Of a DNA stretch of 64,000 nt, positions 7,935-15,867 are shown piece by piece. The stretch covers positions 4,047,001-4,111,000 of the forward strand of contig NZ_CP009438.1 in the NCBI RefSeq assembly GCF_000761215.1, read 5' to 3'. The notes beneath the pieces were generated by a model that saw only the letters and a list, made by a program, of their open reading frames with translations, was not told where the DNA came from and did no database searches. The DNA is from Streptomyces glaucescens (lineage in GTDB: Bacteria > Actinomycetota > Actinomycetes > Streptomycetales > Streptomycetaceae). Both the position numbers and the translations under genes were made by a program. The first letter of the stretch is position 1; every line of letters begins with the position of its first letter.

Positions 7935-9581
7935 GTGCCCGACCTCTCCCCCAGGAACCCCGACTGGTGGCGCCAGGCCGTCATCTACCAGGTCTACCCC
8001 CGCAGCTTCGTCGACGCGGACGGCGACGGGCTCGGTGACCTCAAGGGCATCACCCAGCGGCTCGGCCACCTCGCCGCGCTCGGCGTCGACGCGCTGTGGC
8101 TGAGCCCCTTCTACCCCTCCGAACTCGCCGACGGCGGCTACGACGTCGCCGACTACCGGGATGTCGACCCGCGGCTCGGCACGCTCGACGACTTCGACGC
8201 GCTGGCCGCCGAGGCCCACCGGCTGGGCCTGAAGGTCATCGTCGACGTCGTGCCGAACCACACCTCGCACCGCCACGTGTGGTTCCAGGAGGCGCTGCGC
8301 GCCGGCCCCGGATCGGCCGCCCGCGACCGGTACGTGTTCCGTGACGGACGGGGCCCGCACGGGGAACTCCCGCCCACCGACTGGCAGTCCGTGTTCGGCG
8401 GCAGTGCCTGGCACCGGGTCCCCGACGGCCAGTGGTACCTCCACCTGTTCGCCCCCGAGCAGCCCGACCTCAACTGGGAGAACGAGGAGGTCCGCGCCGA
8501 CTTCCGCACCACCCTGAGGTTCTGGTCCGACCGGGGCGTCGACGGCTTCCGCGTCGACGTCGCGCACGCCCTCGCGAAGGACCTCGGCGAGCCGCTGCGC
8601 GATCTCGGCTCGCCGGAGCTGAGCGACGAGGAGTACCTGACCGAGTTCCCGCCCGGCACCCACCCCTTCTTCGACCGCGACGAGGTCCACGAGATCTACC
8701 GCGACTGGCGCAAGATCCTCGACGCCTACTCCCCGCCCCGCATGGCCGTCGCCGAGGCCTGGGTGCCGGGTCCGCGCCGGGTGCTGTACGCCCGCCCGGA
8801 CGAACTCGGCCAGGCCTTCAACTTCGAGTACCTGAAGACCCGCTGGGACGCCGACGAACTGCGGCGCGTCATCACCGGCTCGCTCGCCGACGCCCGCGCC
8901 GCGGGCGCCTCCGCCACCTGGGTGCTGTCCAACCACGACGTGGTGCGGCACGCCTCCCGGCTGATGCTGCCGCCCGGCACCGACGTCGACGCCTGGCTGC
9001 TCTCCGGCGGCCACGCCCCGGCCGTCGACCGGGACGCCGGGCTGCGCCGGGCCCGCGCCGCGACCCTGCTGATGCTGGCGCTTCCCGGGTCGTCGTACCT
9101 CTACCAGGGCGAGGAGCTCGGCCTGCCGGAGGTCGCCGACCTGCCCACCGCCGTCCTCCAGGACCCGATCTGGGAGCAGACCGGGCACGTCCGCAAGGGC
9201 CGCGACGGCTGCCGGGTGCCGCTGCCGTGGACCACCACGGGGCCGTCGTACGGCTTCGGCGCGGGCGGCGCCTGGCTGCCGCAGCCGGAGTCCTTCGCGC
9301 GCTGTGCCGTCCAGGCGCAGGACGGGGTGGAGGGCTCCACGCTGGAGCTGTACCGCAGCGCCCTGAAGCTGCGGCGCAAGCTGCTGGACGGCGAGGAGCT
9401 GACCTGGCTGGAGGACACCCCGCCGGGCGTCCTGGCGTTCTCCCGCACGGACGGCTGGCGCTGTGTGGCCAACCTGTCCGGCGCGCCCGTGCCGCTGCCC
9501 GCCGGGGAACCCCTCCTCGCCAGCACGCCCCTCCCGGAGCGCGGGGTGCTTCCCCCGGACACCACCGTCTGGCTCGGCTGA
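7935..9581 (+). CDS. GH13 alpha-glucosidase (oligo-1,6-glucosidase-like)
   Basis: 548 residues, normal for the family. GTG start behind GAAGGAGG. The N-terminus WWRQAVIYQVYPRSF is typical of GH13 glucosidases acting on short malto- or isomalto-oligosaccharides. Catalytic residues are visible: nucleophile Asp208 in FRVDVAH, acid/base Glu274 in AVAEAW, and transition-state Asp335 in LSNHDVVRH. Region I is VDVVPNHTS. There is no signal peptide, so it hydrolyses imported oligosaccharides. No LacI-type regulator gene is adjacent. The gene ends head-on with the next lipoprotein. Confidence 0.93.
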   Translation: MPDLSPRNPDWWRQAVIYQVYPRSFVDADGDGLGDLKGITQRLGHLAALGVDALWLSPFYPSELADGGYDVADYRDVDPRLGTLDDFDALAAEAHRLGLKVIVDVVPNHTSHRHVWFQEALRAGPGSAARDRYVFRDGRGPHGELPPTDWQSVFGGSAWHRVPDGQWYLHLFAPEQPDLNWENEEVRADFRTTLRFWSDRGVDGFRVDVAHALAKDLGEPLRDLGSPELSDEEYLTEFPPGTHPFFDRDEVHEIYRDWRKILDAYSPPRMAVAEAWVPGPRRVLYARPDELGQAFNFEYLKTRWDADELRRVITGSLADARAAGASATWVLSNHDVVRHASRLMLPPGTDVDAWLLSGGHAPAVDRDAGLRRARAATLLMLALPGSSYLYQGEELGLPEVADLPTAVLQDPIWEQTGHVRKGRDGCRVPLPWTTTGPSYGFGAGGAWLPQPESFARCAVQAQDGVEGSTLELYRSALKLRRKLLDGEELTWLEDTPPGVLAFSRTDGWRCVANLSGAPVPLPAGEPLLASTPLPERGVLPPDTTVWLG

Positions 9582-9586
9582 CCCGG

Positions 9587-9619
9587 GCCGGCCCGGGGCG
9601 GGGCCCGGACCGGGCCGGC
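9587..9619. terminator. bidirectional hairpin terminator
   Basis: GCCGGCCCGG pairs with CCGGGCCGGC across a 13-base loop, in the short gap between convergent genes. No T-tract. Confidence 0.65.
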
Positions 9620-10102
9620 TCAGTAGCGCACGGCGCGGGCCACCTCGGCGCGCACGTCGTCGCCGAGGGTGCGGTTGCTGCGGGCGGTCGCGGAGCGCTC
9701 CTCGCCGGCGGGGACGCCGTCGACCGTGAGGACGGTGGTGTCCTGGAAGGTGCCCTTCGCGTCGGTGAAGTCGACCTGGACGGTGAAGGACTTGGCCGAG
9801 CCGGCGGTGTTGCGGACGGTGACCGCGACCGTGGTCCGGTCGCCGGTGCCGGTGGCGGGGGCGCCGAGCCGCACGTCGCCCTTCACATCGAGGCCACCGG
9901 TGATGTCGGCGAACCGCCGGTCCGCCTCCGCGGTCGCCGATGCCACGGCGTCCCCGGCGCGGGACGCGGCGGACTCGACCGCCGAGGCCGCGTCGCCGAC
10001 CCGGTCGGCGGGGTTGTCCTCGCCGGTGCAGCCGGTGAGGACGAGGAGCGCGGCCGCCGCCGGTGCCGCGAGCGTGGACCAGGTCCTGCGGTGACCGGGC
10101 AT
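9620..10102 (-). CDS. FxLYD-like small lipoprotein
   Basis: 160 residues. Signal sequence with a clear lipobox (ALLVLTGC), then an Ala-rich helical spacer (VGDAASAVESAASRAGD) and a beta domain. The beta domain shows the pattern VAVTVRNTAGSAKSFTVQVD and VDGVPAGEERSATARS, typical of FxLYD-type immunoglobulin-like folds in actinobacterial lipoproteins. The ATG follows GGGAGG. It is probably a membrane-anchored extracytoplasmic protein of unknown partner. Confidence 0.82.
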   Translation of the reverse strand: MPGHRRTWSTLAAPAAAALLVLTGCTGEDNPADRVGDAASAVESAASRAGDAVASATAEADRRFADITGGLDVKGDVRLGAPATGTGDRTTVAVTVRNTAGSAKSFTVQVDFTDAKGTFQDTTVLTVDGVPAGEERSATARSNRTLGDDVRAEVARAVRY

Positions 10103-10265
10103 GCTGCCTCCCAGGGTGCGGGTCTCCTTCCAGTGAAGGCCCGGCCGGACCGGCGCGCATGCCGGGTCACCCGGACGGAGCAGCCCGCCTGGTCGGGGCG
10201 GCGGGGCGGGCGGATGGTCGAGACACGGCACACCACCCGCCCCCGACGGAGACAGAGGTACGGCC

Positions 10266-10730
10266 ATGACCCAGCAGCCGCACACGCCCGGGCCGCCGGT
10301 GTGGGACCCCTCCCACCAGGGCACCGGCTCCGCACGCGGGCCGGCGGGGGACTGGGCGTCGGGAGGCACCGTCTTCGCGGGCGTCCTGATGCTCGTCAAC
10401 GGTCTCCTGGCGGTCCTCCAGGGCATCGCCGCGATCGCCGAGGACGACGTCTACGCCCGGCTCGGCGACTACGTGTACGAGGTGAGCCTCACCGGCTGGG
10501 GCTGGATCCTGGTGATCCTCGGCCTGGTGGCGGCGGCGACCGGCGCGGGCGTCCTCCAGGGCGCCGCCTGGGCGCGTATGGCCGGCATCCTGCTGGCCTC
10601 GCTGAGCCTGATCGCCCAGTTCCTGTTCCTGCCGTACGCGCCGCTCTGGTCGATGATCATGATCGCCATCGACTTCTTCGTCATCTGGGCCCTGGCCACG
10701 CACCACCCCAGGGCGTCGTCCCGGGCCTGA
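10266..10730 (+). CDS. DUF7144-family membrane protein
   Basis: 154 residues with a Pro/Gly-rich cytoplasmic N-terminus and four hydrophobic segments (GTVFAGVLMLVNGLLAVLQG, GWILVILGLVAAATG, MAGILLASLSLIAQF, MIMIAIDFFVIWALA). The pattern with GWGWI and ARMAGI matches the small four-helix proteins annotated as DUF7144 in Streptomyces, whose function is unknown. It diverges from the FxLYD-like lipoprotein gene and ends in a shared terminator with the next convergent gene. Confidence 0.85.
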   Translation: MTQQPHTPGPPVWDPSHQGTGSARGPAGDWASGGTVFAGVLMLVNGLLAVLQGIAAIAEDDVYARLGDYVYEVSLTGWGWILVILGLVAAATGAGVLQGAAWARMAGILLASLSLIAQFLFLPYAPLWSMIMIAIDFFVIWALATHHPRASSRA

Positions 10731-10758
10731 CCGGCCGCACTGCGGGCAGTGCGGCCGG
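10731..10758. terminator. bidirectional hairpin terminator
   Basis: Starts at the base after the DUF7144 stop: CCGGCCGCACTG pairs perfectly with its complement across a four-base loop. Serves both convergent genes. Confidence 0.8.
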
Positions 10759-10776
10759 CCGGCGGACGGCCGTCGG

Positions 10777-12717
10777 CTAGTTGGTGAAGTACAGGTACTT
10801 CCAGGAGCCGTACGTCGTCGAGTTCACGCTGTCACCGGAGGAGCCGTTGACGTAGACGGACCGCATCCGGGCGCGGATCCCCGCCTCGCCGGGTGCGCCC
10901 AGGGAGACGGCGGACTTGCCGTTCATGGCCAGCGCGAAGTACTCCGAACCGGTGGAGTACCACCGGCCCTCGAAGTAGACCTGGAGGTCGAAGCGCTGCT
11001 GACGGCCCGGGTAGTACGTCATGGTCGTGGTGAGCAGCGGGTCGGTGTTCTTGCGGAACCAGTAGTACGTGGTCGAGCCGATCTTGCCGGTCCGGTAGTG
11101 CCGGGAGACGGCGGTGGAGACGCGCACCTTGGCGTAGGCGGTCGACTTCACCGTCTTCGGCAGGTACCGGGCGTCGCCCTTGAAGACGGCGCTGACGGTG
11201 GTGTCCCGCTTCATGTCGACGACCGCGGAGACGTTGCCCAGGGAGTTGACCGTGGCCGTCTTCAGCAGCTTCCTGGGCTTGTCCGCGCCGAACGGGTCCG
11301 CCCAGATCTCGACCGTGCGGTTCTTGTAGGTCTTCCCCAGGTGCGCGGTGAAGGTGACGTTCGCGTCGTACGCGTACAGCTTGCCGTTGTTGTTCAGCGT
11401 CAGCGTGGTCGCGGCGCGCGAGACGGTCACCTTGTCCGACGCGGTCACGGCCGTGTGGTCGGCGTCGCCCGCGTACGCCACCTTGTAGGTGACGGTGCCG
11501 CCGGCCGGCGGGGTGTCGGAGAAGGAGTACGTGCCGTCGGCCTTCACGGTGACCGTGGGCAGCACCTTGCCGCCCGGGCTGTCCAGGTCGACCCGGGTGA
11601 CCTTCAGCCGGACGCCGGCGGGCAGCGGCACGGACGCCGAGATCCTGCCGGTCACCTGGAGCGGCTTGCCGCGGGTCGCGGTCGACGGGGCGTTGACGGT
11701 GAGGGCGGGGACGCTCTTGGCGGGGTCCGTGAGGACCTTCACCGTGTACCCGGACGCCGTCTGGACCAGGGCGAACAGCCGGGAGGAGTCCGGCGCCCAG
11801 ACCAGGTCGGCGGCCCCCCAGGTGCCGACGCCCGGGTAGGTGCGCAGCGGCTTGGTGGCGTTCGGCCGGTAGACCGCCACGTTGCTGCCGGTGGCCTGGG
11901 CGACCAGTCCGGTCTCGGAGAGGTCGGCCGCGCTGCCCGCCGGGTAGGCGCCCGCCCGGCCGAAGGTGCCGTTCGCGTGGGCCAGCCGGTCGGTGCCGTT
12001 GACCAGCAGCTGCGGGGCACCGGGCACGAGGTCGACGTCGTACACGCCGTTGGTCAGGGTGTAGTTGCCGTCGTGCCAGGCGACCGGCTGGGCCGTGCCG
12101 CCGGAGACGTCGAGCACCGCCACCGAGCCGGTGGAGTCGCCGGTCTCGCCCAGTGCCAGCAGGCCGGGCGCCGACGGGTCGGCGTCCAGCAGCACCTGCC
12201 CCCACACCTTGTCCGGGAACTGGCCGAGCGTCACCGGGTCGGTGCCGCCCGCCGGGTCCACGGCCGGGTCGAGCGAGCCGATGTCGCCGTCCCATTGGTC
12301 GCCGTAGCTGAACCACACCTTGCCGCCGGCGAAGGCGAGATGGCTCGGGCCGGCGGTGACGGCCACGGCGTACCGCGCCTTCACGTCCAGGGTCGCCGGG
12401 TCCAGCGCCACGATCTCGTGGCTGTCCGGCAGGGCCGCGTACAGCGTGCTGCCGTCCTGGGAGAGCGCCAGGTCGGCGACCGCGCCGAGGCCGGTCGCCG
12501 AGTCCGTGACGGAACCGGAATAGGTGGCGGCGACGATCCGGCCGAGGCCGCTGTCACCGACGAAGACCCGCTGACGGACACCGTCCGCGACGATGCCGCC
12601 CGGGGCGGCGACGCTGACGCCGGCCGCCGAGGCGGGTGTGGCCACGGCGACGCTCAGGGCCGCCGAGCCGACGAGGACCGCGAACGCCGTCGCGGTCGAG
12701 ATGCTGCGCGTACGCAC
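10777..12717 (-). CDS. secreted beta-propeller protein with Ig-like repeats
   Basis: 646 residues from the GTG of VRTRSIST. A signal peptide ends near TPASA. Residues ~35-330 look like a beta-propeller of YVTN/NHL type (ADLALSQDGSTLYAALPDS, then LVWAPDSSRLFALV). Two or three bacterial Ig-like modules follow (TLTVNAPSTATRGKPLQVTG, TYSFSDTPPAGGTVTYKV, TLTLNNNGKLYAYDANVTF), then a Tyr-rich C-terminal domain. No enzyme motif is seen. Likely a large extracellular binding or adhesion protein. Transcribed toward the DUF7144 gene. Confidence 0.83.
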   Translation of the reverse strand: MRTRSISTATAFAVLVGSAALSVAVATPASAAGVSVAAPGGIVADGVRQRVFVGDSGLGRIVAATYSGSVTDSATGLGAVADLALSQDGSTLYAALPDSHEIVALDPATLDVKARYAVAVTAGPSHLAFAGGKVWFSYGDQWDGDIGSLDPAVDPAGGTDPVTLGQFPDKVWGQVLLDADPSAPGLLALGETGDSTGSVAVLDVSGGTAQPVAWHDGNYTLTNGVYDVDLVPGAPQLLVNGTDRLAHANGTFGRAGAYPAGSAADLSETGLVAQATGSNVAVYRPNATKPLRTYPGVGTWGAADLVWAPDSSRLFALVQTASGYTVKVLTDPAKSVPALTVNAPSTATRGKPLQVTGRISASVPLPAGVRLKVTRVDLDSPGGKVLPTVTVKADGTYSFSDTPPAGGTVTYKVAYAGDADHTAVTASDKVTVSRAATTLTLNNNGKLYAYDANVTFTAHLGKTYKNRTVEIWADPFGADKPRKLLKTATVNSLGNVSAVVDMKRDTTVSAVFKGDARYLPKTVKSTAYAKVRVSTAVSRHYRTGKIGSTTYYWFRKNTDPLLTTTMTYYPGRQQRFDLQVYFEGRWYSTGSEYFALAMNGKSAVSLGAPGEAGIRARMRSVYVNGSSGDSVNSTTYGSWKYLYFTN

Positions 12718-12995
12718 AGGTGCTGTAACCCCCACAAGGAAACCCGGCGCGGGGCCGGGGAGATGAGAGCGCCGCGCAACGCCCGCGTGTCCTCTTGCCT
12801 TCGCGGGGCGCGGCTGCCAGGGGCAGCGTATGGCATGGCAGTGACAGTTGAGGAGTGGGTTTCGCTCCGTGGGCGGTGAGACGGGCGGGCCCCAGGGGGC
12901 AGGCATCCCGGCGGCACGACCGCAAGACCCCGTTCGGGGGACCCCGACTCATCCGATGCGGGCCATACGGCCCGGCGGGCGCACCACCGGCGTAC

Positions 12996-13009
12996 GGCAA
13001 CGCGTTGCC
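12996..13009. promoter_or_regulatory. perfect 14-bp palindrome, LacI-like centre
   Basis: GGCAACGCGTTGCC. The AACGCGTT core resembles LacI/GalR-family operators. It lies 38 bases upstream of the small gene that follows and 279 bases upstream of the divergent secreted-protein start. No LacI regulator gene is seen nearby, so the cognate protein is unknown. Confidence 0.35.
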
Positions 13010-13047
13010 CCGGCGGACACTCTCCCGCGCGGAAGGGGCGGCGGACC

Positions 13048-13218
13048 GTGGCGAAGGCGTACGAGCTGCTCCTGCGGTGCGCGCGTCACCTGGTGCGCCG
13101 CCGCCGCCGGGATCCGCTGGACGCCCTGGTGGAGACGGCCCGGCGGCTGGACTACGGCGCGGGCTCCCCGGCCGCCGCCGCCGAGCCGCCGGGGCGTGCG
13201 GACGGCGAACGGTCCTGA
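13048..13218 (+). CDS. small hypothetical protein, 56 aa
   Basis: GTG start behind GGAAGGGG. The N-terminal half is amphipathic and strongly basic (AKAYELLLRCARHLVRRRRR), and the tail is Ala/Pro-rich. No family recognised. Support is the ribosome-binding site, the helical composition and an otherwise empty gap. It could be a DNA- or membrane-binding micropeptide, or not a gene at all. Confidence 0.42.
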   Translation: MAKAYELLLRCARHLVRRRRRDPLDALVETARRLDYGAGSPAAAAEPPGRADGERS

Positions 13219-13415
13219 CGCGCGGCGACCCGGCTCCCCGGTGAGCGGCGATCACCGGCCAAGTCGGCGCCAACAGGCAACCCCCGCACCGGATTCACCG
13301 CTCTCACAGGGTGCTCACAGACACGGCCGGGACGCGTGGGGTGCGTCCGCAGTCGGCCGGTGTGGGCTGTCCGGTCCGATGCCGCCGACCGCGGCACTCG
13401 CAGACGAGGAACCCG

Positions 13416-15110
13416 ATGACCAGTCAGAAGAACACCACGCGCCTCAAGCGGGGCGCACTCGCGGCGGGAGCGGCGCTCACCGTCGTCGTCGCCGGGGCCG
13501 GGGCCGCTCCCGGCGCCGGGGACGGCAAGGCGGGCACCGCCGGCAAGCCGAAGCTGAAGCTGATCGCCGCGTCGAAGTCCGTGACGCTCGACCGCTGGGA
13601 GGGCGAGCCGGGGGTCTACCTGGACCTGGGCACGTACGTCACCGTCGACGACGCGCCCCTGGAGTTCCGGGTGACCCGCAAGTCGTACAAGGACCCCGTC
13701 GTCGCCAAGCAGGTGCTGCGCAACGGCACCACGACGACGACGAAGACGCTCCCCGCCGGCCTGGTGAAGGACTTCTCGGGCCTGCCCGGCTTCCTGGAGG
13801 TGACCGTCACCGACGCGACCGGTGCCGAGGTCGCGAAGAACAAGGGCACCTTCTGCCCGAACAACGCCTCCGGCCGGCTCCGCCCGGACGCCCCGGCCAC
13901 CTCGCACTACCCGGAGAGCTGCCCCACCAACCCGTTCACGCTGGGCTCGGTGTGGGGCGTGGAGAAGGGCTGGGCGTCCAACTCCAGCACGGTCGACTAC
14001 GACAAGCCGGTGGACCTGCCGGCCGGTGAGTACACGGCGAAGGTGCGGGTCGCGAAGCAGTACCGCGACCTGTTCGCCATCCCGGACGACCAGCCCACCA
14101 TCAAGGTGACCGTGCGGGAGGTCGGGGACGGCGGCGGCGCGGCGGCCGGCAGGTCCGCCCACGGCGCGGGCCACGGCTCCGCCCACGGCGCGGGCGGTCA
14201 CGGCGCCGGTCACGGTGCCGCGGGCGCGGCCCACCACTACGGCCCGCGCGGCGCCGACGCCCCCACCCCGCCCGCCCTCTCCCACGCCCTGGAGGACCGC
14301 GGTCTCGCCCACCACCTCGGTGACGGCCCCGGCCACACCGACGGCTCCCGGATCGCCCCGGCGCTGAAGCCGAACGCCAAGCGGCCCACCGGACGCGCGG
14401 GCGTCCCGGCCGACGTGCCGAAGCCGGACCTGCGCTCGCTGCCGGCCTGGGACATCGCCATCACCGACGGCGAGGACGGCGACGTGCCGGGCAAGGACTA
14501 CCTCGCCTTCAGCGCCAACGTCTGGAACGCGGGCCCCGCACCGCTCGTCGTGGACGGCTTCCGCAGCCCCGGCAAGGACCTGATGGACGCCTACCAGTAC
14601 TTCTACGACGCGAACGGCAAGCAGGTCGGCTACACCCCCACCGGCACCATGGAGTGGGACCCGCGCATCGGCCACGAGCACTGGCACTTCACCGACTTCG
14701 CCAGCTACCGGCTGCTGAGCGCGGACCAGACCAAGGAGGTGCGCAGCGGCAAGGAGGCGTTCTGCCTCGCCAACACCGACGCGATCGACTACACGGTGAA
14801 GAACGCCAACTGGCACCCGTACAACACGGACCTGTCGACCGCCTGCGGCCAGCAGAACTCGATCTCCGTGCGTGAGGTGCTGGACGTCGGCTCCGGCGAC
14901 ACCTACACCCAGTACCGGCCCGGCCAGTCCTTCGACATCACGGACCTGCCGAACGGCACGTACTTCATCCAGGTCATCGCCAACCCGGAGAAGCGGCTGA
15001 AGGAGACCAACCTGAACAACAACGTCGCGCTCCGCAAGGTCGTCCTCGGCGGCACGCCGGGCGCCCGCACGGTGACCGTCCCGCCGCACGAGCTGATCGA
15101 CGCCAAGTAG
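13416..15110 (+). CDS. secreted lysyl oxidase-like copper amine oxidase
   Basis: 564 residues. Signal region MTSQKNTTRLKRGALAAG with a cleavage region near GAAPGAG. Residues ~30-240 are an N-terminal beta domain. Residues ~246-276 are a Gly/Ala/His-rich linker with nine His. The C-terminal ~200 residues carry the lysyl oxidase signature, a His cluster in IGHEHWHFTDFASYRLL, followed by Cys-containing segments (KEAFCLANTDAIDY, DLSTACGQQNS). The family oxidises lysine side chains and uses copper. Streptomyces members are secreted. The His-rich linker is unusual and could bind metal. Confidence 0.88.
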   Translation: MTSQKNTTRLKRGALAAGAALTVVVAGAGAAPGAGDGKAGTAGKPKLKLIAASKSVTLDRWEGEPGVYLDLGTYVTVDDAPLEFRVTRKSYKDPVVAKQVLRNGTTTTTKTLPAGLVKDFSGLPGFLEVTVTDATGAEVAKNKGTFCPNNASGRLRPDAPATSHYPESCPTNPFTLGSVWGVEKGWASNSSTVDYDKPVDLPAGEYTAKVRVAKQYRDLFAIPDDQPTIKVTVREVGDGGGAAAGRSAHGAGHGSAHGAGGHGAGHGAAGAAHHYGPRGADAPTPPALSHALEDRGLAHHLGDGPGHTDGSRIAPALKPNAKRPTGRAGVPADVPKPDLRSLPAWDIAITDGEDGDVPGKDYLAFSANVWNAGPAPLVVDGFRSPGKDLMDAYQYFYDANGKQVGYTPTGTMEWDPRIGHEHWHFTDFASYRLLSADQTKEVRSGKEAFCLANTDAIDYTVKNANWHPYNTDLSTACGQQNSISVREVLDVGSGDTYTQYRPGQSFDITDLPNGTYFIQVIANPEKRLKETNLNNNVALRKVVLGGTPGARTVTVPPHELIDAK

Positions 15111-15116
15111 GCGACC

Positions 15117-15145
15117 GGGCCGCTCCCCACGGCGGGGAGCGGCCC
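15117..15145. terminator. hairpin terminator after lysyl oxidase
   Basis: GGGCCGCTCCCC pairs perfectly with GGGGAGCGGCCC across a five-base loop, starting seven bases after the stop codon. Confidence 0.8.
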
Positions 15146-15240
15146 CGTCCCGGCGCGCGGCCCCGTCCCGTCTCACGGCCGGCGCCGGCATGGTGTCCGG
15201 GCCCGGTCACGGGGCCCGCGGCCCGGGATATAAACGGTGG

Positions 15241-15603
15241 ATGATCCACCACGTCGTACCCGCCGCGGACTGGGCCGCCGCCCCCGCGGGCCCGTACGCC
15301 CCCGGCTCCCTCGCCGAGGACGGCTTCGTCCACTGCTCCCCCGACGACCGGGTCACCCTGGCCGTCGCCGACGCGTTCTACCGCGCCGCGCCCCGTCCGC
15401 TGCTGGTCCTCGACCTCGACGAGACCCGGCTCACCGCGCCCTGCGTGTGGGAGGAGGCCGCGCCCGTCCCGCCGCCGGGCGTCCCCGCGGGCACCCGGTT
15501 CCCGCACGTGTACGGCCCGCTCGACCGGGCGGCGGTGGTCCGGGTCCGCGAGGTCGTGTGGGACGCACGGGGCCGGGCCACGGGTCTGCGGGACGCCGGC
15601 TGA
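15241..15603 (+). CDS. DUF952 family protein
   Basis: 120 residues. It matches the DUF952 pattern: MIHHVVPAADWAAA at the start, GFVHCSPDDRV with the conserved His-Cys pair, LLVLDLDETRL, and FPHVYGPLDRAAVV near the end. This small fold has no established biochemical role. The upstream spacer has an AT-rich patch (GATATAAA) seven bases before the ATG and no clear ribosome-binding site, so the transcript may be leaderless. Confidence 0.9.
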   Translation: MIHHVVPAADWAAAPAGPYAPGSLAEDGFVHCSPDDRVTLAVADAFYRAAPRPLLVLDLDETRLTAPCVWEEAAPVPPPGVPAGTRFPHVYGPLDRAAVVRVREVVWDARGRATGLRDAG

Positions 15604-15814
15604 CGTCCCGCGCCCTCCGCTCGGCCCGGCGCCGCCTCGGTGCCGCCGCGGTCACTCGGTGACTTCGAAGTGCCTTCGTCCGCGGGTGGTCGGGGCGTCG
15701 CAGGATTCCTTGGGTCAGCAACCGCATCCCGTCCCCACCCGAGGAGACCCTCCCGTGTCCGCACTCCCACCTGCCTCGCACAGCGGCACCGCACGCATGA
15801 CCGGACGGGGAGCC

Positions 15815-15851
15815 GAAGCGCCCGGCCGGGACGGACCCGGCCGGGCGCTTC
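15815..15851. terminator. strong hairpin terminator
   Basis: A perfect 16-bp stem (GAAGCGCCCGGCCGGG with its complement) and a five-base loop, 17 bases beyond the stop of the pectate-lyase-like gene that is transcribed leftward. Confidence 0.85.
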
Positions 15852-15867
15852 GTGCGCGGGGTGCCGG

